From Calothrix sp. CSU_2_0 (GTDB lineage Bacteria; Cyanobacteriota; Cyanobacteriia; Cyanobacteriales; Nostocaceae): a stretch of 43,244 nt of DNA. The stretch covers positions 1 to 43,244 of the forward strand of contig JAAUPE010000052.1 of assembly GCA_012034595.1 (NCBI GenBank), read 5' to 3'. Of the stretch, positions 24,746 to 34,599 are shown in pieces; the stretch's first letter is position 1; the number at the start of each line of letters is the position of its first letter. The notes beneath the pieces were generated by a model that saw only the letters and a program-made list of their open reading frames with translations, had not been told where the DNA came from and did no database searches. The translations under genes were made by a program, and so were the position numbers.

Positions 24746-26930
24746 ATTTACTTTTCACTGGTAAAGTAAAAGTAAATGTTGCACCAGCATTGGGAGAACT
24801 TTTGACACTGACTTCACCCCCATGTGCGGTGATAATTTGTCGGCAAAGGTATAATCCTAATCCTAAACTTAAGGAATTACGTATACTTGTGCCACGAAAA
24901 TAGAGGTCAAATAACCTTTCACATTGCTGTTGTGTCATTCCTATACCATTATCGGTGACAGTACAGTACATCATTACTCCTTCGATTTTGGCATCGAGGG
25001 TAATAGTCAAACCAGGAGGGTTATGTTTGAGGGAATTCCCAATTAAATTGGAAAATACTCGCCATAATTGGAAAGAGTCACCCTTAACTTGCGGTAAATC
25101 TGGTTCGATTAGATTTATGAGAGTCGCTTCGTTTTCAGTTAATGTTGGTTGTAAGTCCGCGATCGCATCTTCGGCAATTTGATATAAATTAACTGGTTGA
25201 AGTTGGAGGGAAATCCCCTCAATCTCGCTGACATGAGCTTCCATTAAGGAATTAATTAAATTTAACTGCCGTTCTCCACTTTGCAACATCCGCTCCAGGA
25301 TAAAGCGAGAGACGGGAATTGGGGATTGGGGAGATGGATTATCGATTTCCCCATTCAACAGATTCCGCAACACCATCAAAGTACCTAAAACTGGGTTGCG
25401 TAAGTCGTGGGAAACAGCGTGGAAAAAGACTCGTAATGCTTCTTCGGTGCGTTTCCTGTCGCTGATATCCAGGATTACCCCCACCAATCCACCTAAAGTC
25501 CCATCGACTTTGGCATAGGTTGCTTTATAAAATATGACATCATGCTGTTTACCATCGGCATAAAGCATTGAGCTTTCGTAAGTTTGGACTCCAGGCTTTT
25601 TAAACAGCGACATATCGGCTTGATGATATTTATCTGCAAGCTCTTTAGGTATAATTTCGTATGTGGAACTGCCGATAATTATGGCTTTTTTTAATCCTAA
25701 AGCTGTCTCGAAGGACTTGTTACACCCAACATATAATCCTTGAGCATTTTGATAATATACAGGTGTGGGAATCGTATCAATTAAAACTTGTAAAAAGTCT
25801 AATTGTTCCTGTAAAGCTTCTTCCGCACGTTTGCGTTTGGTGATATCTTCGATAGTCCCTTCATAATAAAGAATGTCACCTTTCCCATCACGAACCGCAT
25901 ATGCTTTTTCAGAAATCCAAACGATATGACGATATTCTCTCAAAGAGTTATTTTCTGTATTGTTGCGTCGATATATTTGTGACTCAAATTCGGAAATGCT
26001 GCCGTATTCATCAATTAAACGTATAAAATCAGCCCGACGCTGAGGATTAACATAAAGCTGACTACTAATGTCGGTAAAATAATTAATCACCTCTTCGGGT
26101 GTAGTAAAACCAAAAATTCTTGCCAGTGCGGGGTTTGCGGTAATATAGCGTCCTTCCGGTGTACTTTGAAAAATTCCCTCAACCGCGTTTTCAAATATGC
26201 TACGGTACTTTGATTCGGCTACTTTGAGTTTTGTATTGGTAATTTCCAATTCCTTTCTCGCTTGAAATTCTCGTGATTGTAAGCGATCGTACAAGTAAAC
26301 CCCAAGGTCGCAAATAGCACAAAGCCAAAATACATAAAGGATAAATGTAACGCTGTATATTGGTTCTGGGTTATTTGGTGTTATTACTTTGAAACCAAGT
26401 GCAAAATTCACGCCGAAATAGTAAATTAATAATACTATTTGCGACATTAGATGTAGAGTCCAGCGCACTGGCATAAAAGTAGCTTGACCGAGAAAAAGTA
26501 ACGACCAAGTTAAAATATCGGGAAGTGCAAAACCTTTGAGGGTACTAAAAATTTGCTGTCCAAGACTAATTGACCAGGATAAACCCAGAAATAATGCGCC
26601 TGGATGACGACGACCGAATCGGGTACGATGGAGCATTATTGTCATAATTATGCTTAACAGCATTGCCCCATTCAACAACAATGTATGTTTCGTAAGTTGC
26701 TCTGGTATATCGGCAAATTCCTGGAGAGGAGAGAAAAAGTTGTAAATATCGCGGATGACGAAACTAATCAGGCAAACTAGTGCTAACCACGACCACAATC
26801 GCAAACGCTGCCACAAAAAATTACGTCGCCACGTTTCATATTTAACACTAATCACCCCAGTAGTTGGTGTGATATACGTAGAAACTGCTTGTCTCCATTT
26901 TCGTTTTACGTTTCTGAGTAACCCAGTCAT
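24744..26930 (-). CDS. Membrane PAS histidine kinase (intact catalytic core)
   Basis: A 728-residue kinase. About six transmembrane helices (residues 40-215) form a membrane sensor, followed by a short coiled coil and two PAS domains (about 240-360 and 370-490; the first has YRSIFENAVEGIFQ). The H-box AVSHDLRNPVLG carries the phospho-accepting His. The ATPase has N-box NLIGNSLKHN, G1 DNGIGM and G2 LGLGLYLC, all complete. No response regulator is adjacent, so it is an orphan kinase. It ends ten bases after the tnpB stop, tail to tail, and so may overlap the RNA end of tnpB. Signal unknown. Confidence 0.88.
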   Translation of the reverse strand: MTGLLRNVKRKWRQAVSTYITPTTGVISVKYETWRRNFLWQRLRLWSWLALVCLISFVIRDIYNFFSPLQEFADIPEQLTKHTLLLNGAMLLSIIMTIMLHRTRFGRRHPGALFLGLSWSISLGQQIFSTLKGFALPDILTWSLLFLGQATFMPVRWTLHLMSQIVLLIYYFGVNFALGFKVITPNNPEPIYSVTFILYVFWLCAICDLGVYLYDRLQSREFQARKELEITNTKLKVAESKYRSIFENAVEGIFQSTPEGRYITANPALARIFGFTTPEEVINYFTDISSQLYVNPQRRADFIRLIDEYGSISEFESQIYRRNNTENNSLREYRHIVWISEKAYAVRDGKGDILYYEGTIEDITKRKRAEEALQEQLDFLQVLIDTIPTPVYYQNAQGLYVGCNKSFETALGLKKAIIIGSSTYEIIPKELADKYHQADMSLFKKPGVQTYESSMLYADGKQHDVIFYKATYAKVDGTLGGLVGVILDISDRKRTEEALRVFFHAVSHDLRNPVLGTLMVLRNLLNGEIDNPSPQSPIPVSRFILERMLQSGERQLNLINSLMEAHVSEIEGISLQLQPVNLYQIAEDAIADLQPTLTENEATLINLIEPDLPQVKGDSFQLWRVFSNLIGNSLKHNPPGLTITLDAKIEGVMMYCTVTDNGIGMTQQQCERLFDLYFRGTSIRNSLSLGLGLYLCRQIITAHGGEVSVKSSPNAGATFTFTLPVKSK

Positions 26931-27258
26931 TTTTTAATTGGGAATTGGGCATTGAGCATTGGACAATAGCGTTCAGTTAGGCATTTTTTTATTCTGTCTG
27001 TGCCCTTCCCATCTACCCGTAGGGTAGGCAAAGTGCCTATGGTGGTTGTTAAAAAAATGACTTTGATAACCTTAACTGAACCGGATTGAGAACAGTCCTG
27101 TGGATTGGTTCCCGACCTGATAAGAGCATTCCAAGTAAAAAAATATCCCAGATTTTGTGATTGTGGTGTCAACATCTTGTCCACACCACAAGAATAGATC
27201 GTTAATGGATCATTTATTCTTGGGAATACTCTAAATCCAATTTTTACGGTATATTATG
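26931..27258. other. Intergenic region with small hairpins
   Basis: No gene is supported. At 27013-27027 CTACCC-GTA-GGGTAG is a perfect palindrome, followed by AGGCA-AAG-TGCCT at 27026-27038. Next to the kinase start lies worn TTGGGCATTGAGCATTGG repeat sequence. The region lies between two minus-strand genes and may terminate the RND transcript. Confidence 0.45.
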
Positions 27259-30200
27259 TCAATTCACAACACCTAATTGTGGGTTTTTCACTACTTTCTT
27301 TAACTTTCGCTTGCCGGAAAAGTCATACATTAACCCCATCAAAGCGGGAACTACAGTAGGTGTAAGTATCGTTGAAAACAGTAATCCACCTGTTAGCACA
27401 ATTCCTAAGCCTTGATATAGCTCCGCTCCCTGTCCTGGAATTACCGCTAATGGTAGCATTCCTAACACACTAGTAATCGCTGACATGAAAATCGCTCGCA
27501 AACGGTCTTTCGTGGCTTGATAAACCGATCTATCGTAATCAAGACCTTCTTCTTCTAATTGCAGCGCACGTTCAACAATTAATATTGAAGTGTTAACAAC
27601 TACCCCAGTGAGAATAATAAATCCCAGGGCTGTAATCATATCTAATGGGAAATTCATACCAGGGAAACTGTTGGCAATTACCAAACTTAATAGCGCTCCA
27701 GTCATGCCCATTGGCACTGTAGCCATAATCACCAGAGGATAGAGAAAAGAACGGTAAAGCGCCACAAGTAATAAATAAATAATGAATATCGACAAAACAA
27801 AGGCTACAGCCAATTGCGATACAGTTTCGCTCAACCTATCAGCAGCACCAGCAAGTTCTAAACGATACCCAGCAGGCAAATTACTTCTTAGGGGTGTAAG
27901 TATCTCGCGATCGCAGCGTTGGACTATACTACCTAATGGAGCATCGGCAGCGAGAGAAACTGTTAGGGTGATTGAGCGCTCTAAATCAACGTGGTTGATC
28001 CCATCGGGTCCTGTTGTCTCTTTAATTTCAGCCACATCACCAAGCTGTACTTGTCCGCGATCGCTATATAGGGGTAGCTGTTGTAGTTGTTCGGGTGTTT
28101 GGACGAATGTGTTTTGCAGTTCCACCGAAACATCAAGTTCTTCTTTACCTTCTATATAATCGGAGGCTAAACGTCCACCTAATGCAGCTTCAACCATTGA
28201 ACCAACTTCCGCTTCCGAAAGTCCCACCTCTGCCAATCGTTCCCGGTTGGGAATTACTTGAATTTCTCCCGCACCTGCAACATAGTTTGAACGGGCATTC
28301 CTGACTCCTGGTAAAGCGCGGATTTTACCCATGATTTGCTTCTCTAACTCCTCCAAGCGATTCAAATCACTACCAACTATATCAACTTCAAATTCCTTAC
28401 CAGGGTCACGAAAGATGGAAATACGGTTTGGCACCATGAAGCGATATCCAGCAAAGTTATTACTCACGGCTCGCATTCGTTCTATCATCATCCCAAGTCC
28501 GTTACTTGTAGCAAATTCAGGTTTGAGAATTGCTGCAATACCACGAATGGCACCAGGACGGTCTACATACATCACCCGATCGACTTCCGGTTGCTGTTTG
28601 AGGAATTTTCGCACAGGTTCCGATTGACGAATTGCTTCGGGAATACTAGTCCCTGGCATTGGTTCCGCTCGCCAAAGTACCAAGTTACGATTTCCTTCAG
28701 GGAGATAATCGGCAGGAGGTAGTAAAAAAATACTAGCTACCATTAAGCCAATGGGAATCGCCAGGATGAATAACCTTCGTCCCAATCGTCCTGTACCTAA
28801 CGACCACCCAACCGTGGAGATGAGAACAGACTCTAATTTGCTTTGAAATGACCGAAATACAGCAGAGGTATTAGCCACCGACCGGACAAACCAGTGTCCA
28901 CCTTGGTATCTACCACCATCCAAAACTTGCATGGCTTCGGTTTGATTGAGAAATAATCCAGAAAGCATGGGTACAAGGGTGACAGCTGCAAGCATAGAGA
29001 ATAATGCCGCAGCAGTAATTGCGATCGCCATGTCGGTAAATAACTGAGCAATTTCGCCTTTTACCAATACTAAGGGTGCAAATACGGCAATATTCGTTAA
29101 AGTTGCTCCTAATAATCCCCCTGCAACTTCCTTTGTCCCATCAATCGCTGCTTGCATGGGATTTTTACCCTGCTGCATATGGGTAAAAGCATTTTCCACA
29201 ACAACGATCGCATTATCCACCACCATCCCCGAAGCAAAACCGAGTGCAGCTAGGCTAATTATATTCAGTGTTCGTCCGAGCATTGACATAGCGATAAAGA
29301 CGCTAATCATGGTGGTGGGAATAGTTATTGCCACAACTGCAACGGTACGCATCGAACCCAGAAACAGCAACAACACCAGCACCGCTAATAAAGAACCACC
29401 AATTAAATTCTCTTGTACTAGCGTCACCGACTGATTAATATACTCACTCTCATCATAGTTGTAGACAAAGCGGATTCCTTCACCTGCGCGATCGAATTGG
29501 GCTTCGAGTTCCTGAATCGCTGCTCGCACACCTTTGGCAACTTCTGGTACATTTGCCCCAATACGTCGAATAATCCCAATTGCCACGGTCGGATTATCGT
29601 TAAACATCAGCGCACTATCTTGTGGTTTGCGTCCCATCTCCACTTGGGCGACATCACGTAAATATACCGTCCCAGAATTGTCCCGACGTAGAATAAAACC
29701 AGCGATTTGCCCTAAATCCTGCGACCTGCTAACCGTCCGGACTCGGTATTCTCGACGACCTAAAGTAAGCGGACCCCCTCGGATATCACGGTTATTTTCC
29801 CGTAGCACCCGCACCACATCACCAATCATCAAATTGCGATCCGATAAAGCCTTCGGGTCAACACGTACCTCAACTTCCCGTTCCTGTCCTCCCACGACTA
29901 AAAACTGTCCAGTACCTTCAACCCTTCGTAACCGAGGAATAATCACCTCTTCCGCTAAATCACGGTTACGATTAGGGTCACTTTTAAAACCCGGTTTCGG
30001 TGCCATTGGAATCCACATCATTGGGGAACTAGTGCCGCTAACAACTTCCACCGCAGATTCCCCGGCTTCTTCTGGTAAACTTTCTACTTGTTGTAAGCGA
30101 TTCAACACATCTACTAGGCGTTGATTAACATCACTTCCCCAAGTAAACTCCAAATTGATAGTACTGCGTCCCGACCGAGAAGTGCTGCTAATTTCTTGCA

Positions 30201-30429
30201 CTCCCAATACTTCCTCCATCCGTTCTTCAATTGGACGGGTAATTAAATCTTCAACTTCCGTTGGTCCAGCACCGGAGTAAGTTGTAGTGATCACAATCTC
30301 CGGTCGGTCCCCTCCTGGTTGCAGTTCCAAAGGTAGATTCAGCAGTGATAGTATCCCAAAAACAGCGAGAAGGCAGAATAAAACAAAAGTGCCATGTCGC
30401 CAACGGACAGCAGATTCAATTATTTTCAT
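27259..30429 (-). CDS. RND efflux pump permease (AcrB/HAE1-like)
   Basis: A 1056-residue inner-membrane RND transporter with the typical order: one helix, a large periplasmic loop, six helices, a second loop, five helices. Hallmarks are TTYSGAGPTEVEDLITRPIEE near the start, the transmembrane-4 proton-relay region GMVVDNAIVVVENAF (one Asp kept, the usual second Asp being Asn), and the C-terminal GVVVNTSILIVERAL region. It uses proton flow to export drugs, metals or lipids. The adaptor gene lies 156 bp upstream in the same direction, so the two form a pump; no outer-membrane channel gene is adjacent. Substrate unknown. Confidence 0.92.
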   Translation of the reverse strand: MKIIESAVRWRHGTFVLFCLLAVFGILSLLNLPLELQPGGDRPEIVITTTYSGAGPTEVEDLITRPIEERMEEVLGVQEISSTSRSGRSTINLEFTWGSDVNQRLVDVLNRLQQVESLPEEAGESAVEVVSGTSSPMMWIPMAPKPGFKSDPNRNRDLAEEVIIPRLRRVEGTGQFLVVGGQEREVEVRVDPKALSDRNLMIGDVVRVLRENNRDIRGGPLTLGRREYRVRTVSRSQDLGQIAGFILRRDNSGTVYLRDVAQVEMGRKPQDSALMFNDNPTVAIGIIRRIGANVPEVAKGVRAAIQELEAQFDRAGEGIRFVYNYDESEYINQSVTLVQENLIGGSLLAVLVLLLFLGSMRTVAVVAITIPTTMISVFIAMSMLGRTLNIISLAALGFASGMVVDNAIVVVENAFTHMQQGKNPMQAAIDGTKEVAGGLLGATLTNIAVFAPLVLVKGEIAQLFTDMAIAITAAALFSMLAAVTLVPMLSGLFLNQTEAMQVLDGGRYQGGHWFVRSVANTSAVFRSFQSKLESVLISTVGWSLGTGRLGRRLFILAIPIGLMVASIFLLPPADYLPEGNRNLVLWRAEPMPGTSIPEAIRQSEPVRKFLKQQPEVDRVMYVDRPGAIRGIAAILKPEFATSNGLGMMIERMRAVSNNFAGYRFMVPNRISIFRDPGKEFEVDIVGSDLNRLEELEKQIMGKIRALPGVRNARSNYVAGAGEIQVIPNRERLAEVGLSEAEVGSMVEAALGGRLASDYIEGKEELDVSVELQNTFVQTPEQLQQLPLYSDRGQVQLGDVAEIKETTGPDGINHVDLERSITLTVSLAADAPLGSIVQRCDREILTPLRSNLPAGYRLELAGAADRLSETVSQLAVAFVLSIFIIYLLLVALYRSFLYPLVIMATVPMGMTGALLSLVIANSFPGMNFPLDMITALGFIILTGVVVNTSILIVERALQLEEEGLDYDRSVYQATKDRLRAIFMSAITSVLGMLPLAVIPGQGAELYQGLGIVLTGGLLFSTILTPTVVPALMGLMYDFSGKRKLKKVVKNPQLGVVN

Positions 30430-30499
30430 GGGAGTGGGAATGGGGAACGGGGAAGTATCTTAAATTTATGGCATTGCTAAATCCAGGTATGAATTTGAA

Positions 30500-30530
30500 T
30501 GTAGAGAGGTAGCATTGCTACGTCTCTACA
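30500..30530. repeat. GAGACGTAGCA-type palindrome, copy 1
   Basis: Arms GTAGAGAGGTAGCA and TGCTACGTCTCTAC pair around a T, with one changed base. A perfect copy lies at 32099-32129 and a worn copy inside the element at 15640-15750. It stands between the RND permease and its adaptor, so it is within the expected transcript and could affect RNA stability. Confidence 0.75.
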
Positions 30531-30585
30531 AGGTTTTTAGCATCACACAAAGTTATTTTCATACATCAAATCAGCAACGTCTAAT

Positions 30586-31935
30586 TTATTGATTGACTAG
30601 TTTAATTGCTGTTCCATCACTTAAACCATCACCTCCTCGTGAGACAATCGCTTGACCTGCACGTAATTCTGGGTGAGAAATTGCTACTTTCTCTCCCATG
30701 TCTGCAATCATCTGCACTTTGAGTTGTCTAGCTTTCCCATCGGCGACGGTGTAGACAAACCACTGATTTTGGCGCTTGGTGAGTGCGTCGCGCGATACAA
30801 TCAAACTGGGTGTATTTGTGGCTATTTGTAAATTACCAGTAATAGCCATTCCTGAAAGCAGACCTTGTGGAGGATTACTCATCTGCACCCGCACTCGCTG
30901 ACGGCGGGATGCACCATTGGCAGCAGGAACTACACCTGTTATTGTGGTGTTGGCTCGCCACTGAGGTAAGGCGCGTGTAGTTAATTCTACTCGTGTTCCT
31001 GGTGTGACTCTACCTGTTAATTCCTCTGGTAATTCTAAAAATACATCAAGCCTATCTCCTGCCACCAAACTAGCGATTTCACCACCACTCTGCACAAAAT
31101 CCCCTGGACTAACACGCCGTTCCTGAACTATACCTGGAGAAGTTGCCGTGATACGAGTTCGTTGAATCGCTAACTTTGCTTGCTTAACTGCGGCTATCGA
31201 TGCAGCAACATTAGCACGTTGGGCATCCATTTCTTCGCTAGTGGCACCAGCTTGGGCTTCTGCGAGGGTTGCTTCGGCAGCAAGTTTTTCACCCTGTGCA
31301 TCACTAACAGTTGCTTGGGCTTCGACTAATACACGTTGAGAAATTGCCCCTTCTCTAACTAAATCATTATTGCGTCGCAAATTATCCCGTGCTTCTTGTT
31401 CACGTGCCTGTGCTGAACGTAGTGTTGCTTGACGTTGGGCAATAATTTCTTTGCGAGTACCGACTTGAAGTCGTGCTAAATTACTACGTTGCTGGGCAAG
31501 TTGTGCTACAGCTTGGGACAGGGCAAGTTGTTGGTCTGCGTCATCAAGGACAGCAATTGTCATTCCTCTTGCAACTCTATCTCCTGGTTGCACCATCACT
31601 TGTTCGATAATACCCCCCGTTTGGGCACGAATCATCGCTTGCTGGGTTGCTTCAACTTGACCCAATAATTGCACGCGACGCATAGCTTGCCCAGTCATGA
31701 GTGTTGTGGTTTCTACTGCACGGGGTGGTGGAACTGGTGCGATTTGTGCGGTTGCAGGTTTTTGTGTATTCGCAGAAGTAAATTGTCGCATTAGTAAAGC
31801 GCCTGCACCAAGTACTAGTCCAGCTAACAAAATCCAAATCCAAGGTTTTTGTGTACGCGCTGGCTCTAATTTAATTTGCTCCTGTTCTTCAGCTTCCTTA
31901 TCTAATGCTACAGGCTCTTGTTCCATAGAATTCAT
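30586..31935 (-). CDS. RND periplasmic adaptor (membrane fusion protein)
   Basis: From ATG at 31935 the protein has 449 residues. An AAGGA box eight bases before this ATG favours it over the upstream ATG at 31983. A cytosolic acidic head is followed by one transmembrane helix (WIWILLAGLVLGAGALLM), a biotinyl-lipoyl domain half (IRAQTGGIIEQVMVQPGDRV), a long alpha-hairpin rich in Ala, Gln and Glu, the second lipoyl half and beta-barrel (RITATSPGIVQERRVSPGDF), and a membrane-proximal domain. It bridges the RND pump to an outer-membrane channel. The gene heads a two-gene unit with the permease. Confidence 0.9.
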   Translation of the reverse strand: MNSMEQEPVALDKEAEEQEQIKLEPARTQKPWIWILLAGLVLGAGALLMRQFTSANTQKPATAQIAPVPPPRAVETTTLMTGQAMRRVQLLGQVEATQQAMIRAQTGGIIEQVMVQPGDRVARGMTIAVLDDADQQLALSQAVAQLAQQRSNLARLQVGTRKEIIAQRQATLRSAQAREQEARDNLRRNNDLVREGAISQRVLVEAQATVSDAQGEKLAAEATLAEAQAGATSEEMDAQRANVAASIAAVKQAKLAIQRTRITATSPGIVQERRVSPGDFVQSGGEIASLVAGDRLDVFLELPEELTGRVTPGTRVELTTRALPQWRANTTITGVVPAANGASRRQRVRVQMSNPPQGLLSGMAITGNLQIATNTPSLIVSRDALTKRQNQWFVYTVADGKARQLKVQMIADMGEKVAISHPELRAGQAIVSRGGDGLSDGTAIKLVNQ

Positions 31936-32098
31936 GGCACTTATCCTTCTTTGAGCAAAGCTTACCACTGCAAGCATTTCCAATAGTAGCCCAAGTTGCT
32001 AACGATGCGGAATGTGAAAAAAGTCATAAAATTTCTTCCCGGAATAAAACCCGGATTTCTCACCACATCTCTCAAGGTTATGTATAAATCCACAACCC

Positions 32099-32129
32099 TG
32101 TAGAGACGTAGCATTGCTACGTCTCTACA
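32099..32129. repeat. GAGACGTAGCA-type palindrome, copy 2 (perfect)
   Basis: Fifteen-base arms (TGTAGAGACGTAGCA and its exact inverse) pair around one T. It lies between the kinase gene at 32177 and the adaptor gene and could form a strong hairpin in RNA of either strand. Its perfection suggests recent spread or active maintenance. Confidence 0.85.
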
Positions 32130-32176
32130 ATCGTCATTTTTATCTTGACAGACTACTATGTAGATTCGGAAAGGCT

Positions 32177-34120
32177 TTAATCATTAACTATTGGCAATGT
32201 AAATAAAATAGTTAACCCTCGCTTGCGGTTACTAATGACGGAAATTTCACCGCCATGTGCCTTAATCATTTGACGACACATATATAGTTTTAAACTAGTG
32301 CAGGTTGATGAACGGCTTTGTGGTTCGCGGATATGCAAATCAAAAAAGCGATCGCACTCAATTTTACTAATTCCAATTCCGTCATCTTGAATGGTACAGC
32401 GAATTTTTCCGGCTTCAACTCTAGCTTTGAGGATAATATTTAGTCCTGGTGGATTATTTTGACAAACATAAGTCAATAAAGTCACAAATAGTTTGCGTAA
32501 TAACTCTTGGTCGGCTTTAACAGTTGGTAAGTTCTCCCCGATTAAGTTCTCTAATTTAGCTTGATATTTATTTAAAAGTGAGGCAATATCTTGAACTATT
32601 GCTTTTATTAATGTGCTAAATTGCACCACTTCTTGATTCATCATTAATACTTTTGCATCGCTAGAATTGATTTCTAGCAATGAATCAATCATCCCCAGTT
32701 GTCGTTCATTTCCCTGTATCATCCGTTCGACTATTGACTGAGCAATGGGTAGGGAGGAAAGATTTTGAGACTGTTCACTTTCTTCAAGTTGTTTTTCCCT
32801 ATTCCCCATTCCCTCTCTAATTAAATTATTCAATACCATCAAATTACCGATTACAGAAGTTCGCAAATCGTGGGAAACCGTATGCAGCATTACATCTTTG
32901 ATGCGACTAAGTTCTTGAATTTCTTGCATTTTTTCCTGTAGCTGTGCGGTTCTTTCTTCGACTTGCCGCTCTAAATTCGTATTTAATTTATATAATTGTG
33001 ATTCTGCTTGCTTGCGTTTGGTAATATTTTTATTTATCGCCAGAATGCATTTTACTCCTTCTAAATCAATTATTTCTGCCGATAACTGCGCGATTATGAC
33101 TTCTCCAGATTTGCAACGAAATTCAAATTCGAGATTGCTAACAGCACCTTTGTTTTGTAATTCCCGTAATAATTGAATGCGATCGCTGGGATTTGCCCAA
33201 ATATTTAACTCGAATGCTGTCTTGCCTACAGCTTCCTCACGTTCATAGCCTGCTAATCGCACAAAACTATCGTTAACGTCGATGTAACGTCCTTCTGCTA
33301 AAGTACTAATTGTAATTGGATCGGGACTGTAACGAAAAGCTTTAGAAAACTTTTCAGCTAAGTGTTTTAATGTTGTTTCTGATTGTTTATTTTCGGTAAT
33401 ATCGCGAACAATTGCTAAAACTTCTTCTCTACCACTGACTACTAAACGTGCTTCATAGTCACGTATTCCCAAGGGTGTTAGTAATCGATACTCGCAGGTT
33501 TGTAAGCTGTGAGATGCTAATGTGCGACGAATTGCGATATAACTATCGTTTGCCACATCACTAGGTAATAAATCCCACAAGCTTTTGCCGACTATTTCCG
33601 CACGAGGAATAGTTATATCTGCTCCCTCACCTTTAAAATCCAAATATTTGCCATCACCACTAATGCGAAATATTAGATCGGGAATTGCATCTAAAATTGC
33701 TTTATATCTGCTTTCACTTGTACGTAAATTCTCTGCGGTCAATTTATGGGTGGTAATATCCATCACTAAACCCTCCCAAAGAATATCTCCATTAGCTTGT
33801 TTTTCAGGATGTACAGAAATTTGCACCCATTTGAGTTTGCCACTAGGTGTCAAAATTTCCCCTTCCCAACACCACGGAGCAAGGGTGATAGTTGATGTCG
33901 TAACTAATTCCGTAAAAGTTTGAATATCGTGCGATCGCAACAGATTAAGTAAAATATTAAAGTCGTTTTCGATAGCTTCTGGTTTTAATTCGCATAATTG
34001 GTGACAACCCGAACTCGCAGAAATAATTAGCGAATTATCCTGTTTCTGAAGAATTTGGAAAATGGCTCCTGGTAAACTAGTAGCAATTTTTTCCAATAGC
34101 GAAAAGTCTAAATTGGGCAT
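32177..34120 (-). CDS. PAS histidine kinase-like protein with degenerate ATPase
   Basis: About 647 residues from ATG 34120 (an ATG at 34141 adds seven repeat-derived codons). Three PAS-type domains cover residues 1-370, followed by a coiled coil and the H-box TVSHDLRTSVIGNLM with an intact His. The ATPase is worn: where the related kinase at 24744 has NLIGNSLKHN, this one has TLLTYVCQNN, so both N-box Asn positions are changed; and the G2 loop LGLGLYLC is replaced by SLKLYMC. G1 DDGIGI is kept. Soluble, with no membrane helices. It may bind signals or accept phosphate without being an active kinase, possibly pairing with the intact relative. Confidence 0.85.
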   Translation of the reverse strand: MPNLDFSLLEKIATSLPGAIFQILQKQDNSLIISASSGCHQLCELKPEAIENDFNILLNLLRSHDIQTFTELVTTSTITLAPWCWEGEILTPSGKLKWVQISVHPEKQANGDILWEGLVMDITTHKLTAENLRTSESRYKAILDAIPDLIFRISGDGKYLDFKGEGADITIPRAEIVGKSLWDLLPSDVANDSYIAIRRTLASHSLQTCEYRLLTPLGIRDYEARLVVSGREEVLAIVRDITENKQSETTLKHLAEKFSKAFRYSPDPITISTLAEGRYIDVNDSFVRLAGYEREEAVGKTAFELNIWANPSDRIQLLRELQNKGAVSNLEFEFRCKSGEVIIAQLSAEIIDLEGVKCILAINKNITKRKQAESQLYKLNTNLERQVEERTAQLQEKMQEIQELSRIKDVMLHTVSHDLRTSVIGNLMVLNNLIREGMGNREKQLEESEQSQNLSSLPIAQSIVERMIQGNERQLGMIDSLLEINSSDAKVLMMNQEVVQFSTLIKAIVQDIASLLNKYQAKLENLIGENLPTVKADQELLRKLFVTLLTYVCQNNPPGLNIILKARVEAGKIRCTIQDDGIGISKIECDRFFDLHIREPQSRSSTCTSLKLYMCRQMIKAHGGEISVISNRKRGLTILFTLPIVND

Positions 34121-34141
34121 TTGGCATTGAACAATAGGCAA

Positions 34142-34599
34142 TGGGTAATTTGGAAGTCAGGAGTGGGAATTAAAACCAAAGCCAGTACAGCAGGGGAGAA
34201 ATAAAGCACCATATTATTTAAAATGGTTTTGAAAATGGTTGAAAACCAGCGTTGCATAAGCTTTGTTTCTTTTTACTTTTGCCTTATTGTACTGGACACT
34301 TTCCTTTATCCCTATTCCTTTAGATTAAAATTAAAAGTGAACAAATGCATTCACCCTGTTGGATGAACCTTTTGTAGGAAAGTTATTGAGGAATGTGGAT
34401 TAAATAAAGTCGGAGGTTAAAAATCTCTGCCTCATAATGAAAATCCTCTAAAAGAGGATTAATTTGCAAGTTTCATAATTTCCAATTGATATAGTCGTCT
34501 TCAAACAACTTCAGCTTTCAGATGGAGATTTATAACACCTGGCTGGTTAATTGGCTAGTAAGATTTACCATTCATTTTAAGATATTTTGACTCACACTT
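34142..34599. other. Intergenic region with terminator, otherwise empty
   Basis: No convincing gene. It holds the terminator at 34443-34461 and AT-rich DNA that should include the promoter of the leftward kinase gene. Confidence 0.5.
34443..34461 (-). terminator. Intrinsic terminator-like hairpin after the ABC-F gene
   Basis: AATCCTCT (34443-34450) and AGAGGATT (34454-34461) are perfect inverses around AAA. On the minus strand the stem is followed by a short T-rich run (TTTTCATT). It lies about 140 bp downstream of the ABC-F stop. Confidence 0.5.

Noticed and set aside
26927-27184. 85-codon minus-strand frame upstream of the PAS kinase
   Set aside because: It overlaps dispersed hairpins and repeat words, with no ribosome site or family pattern.
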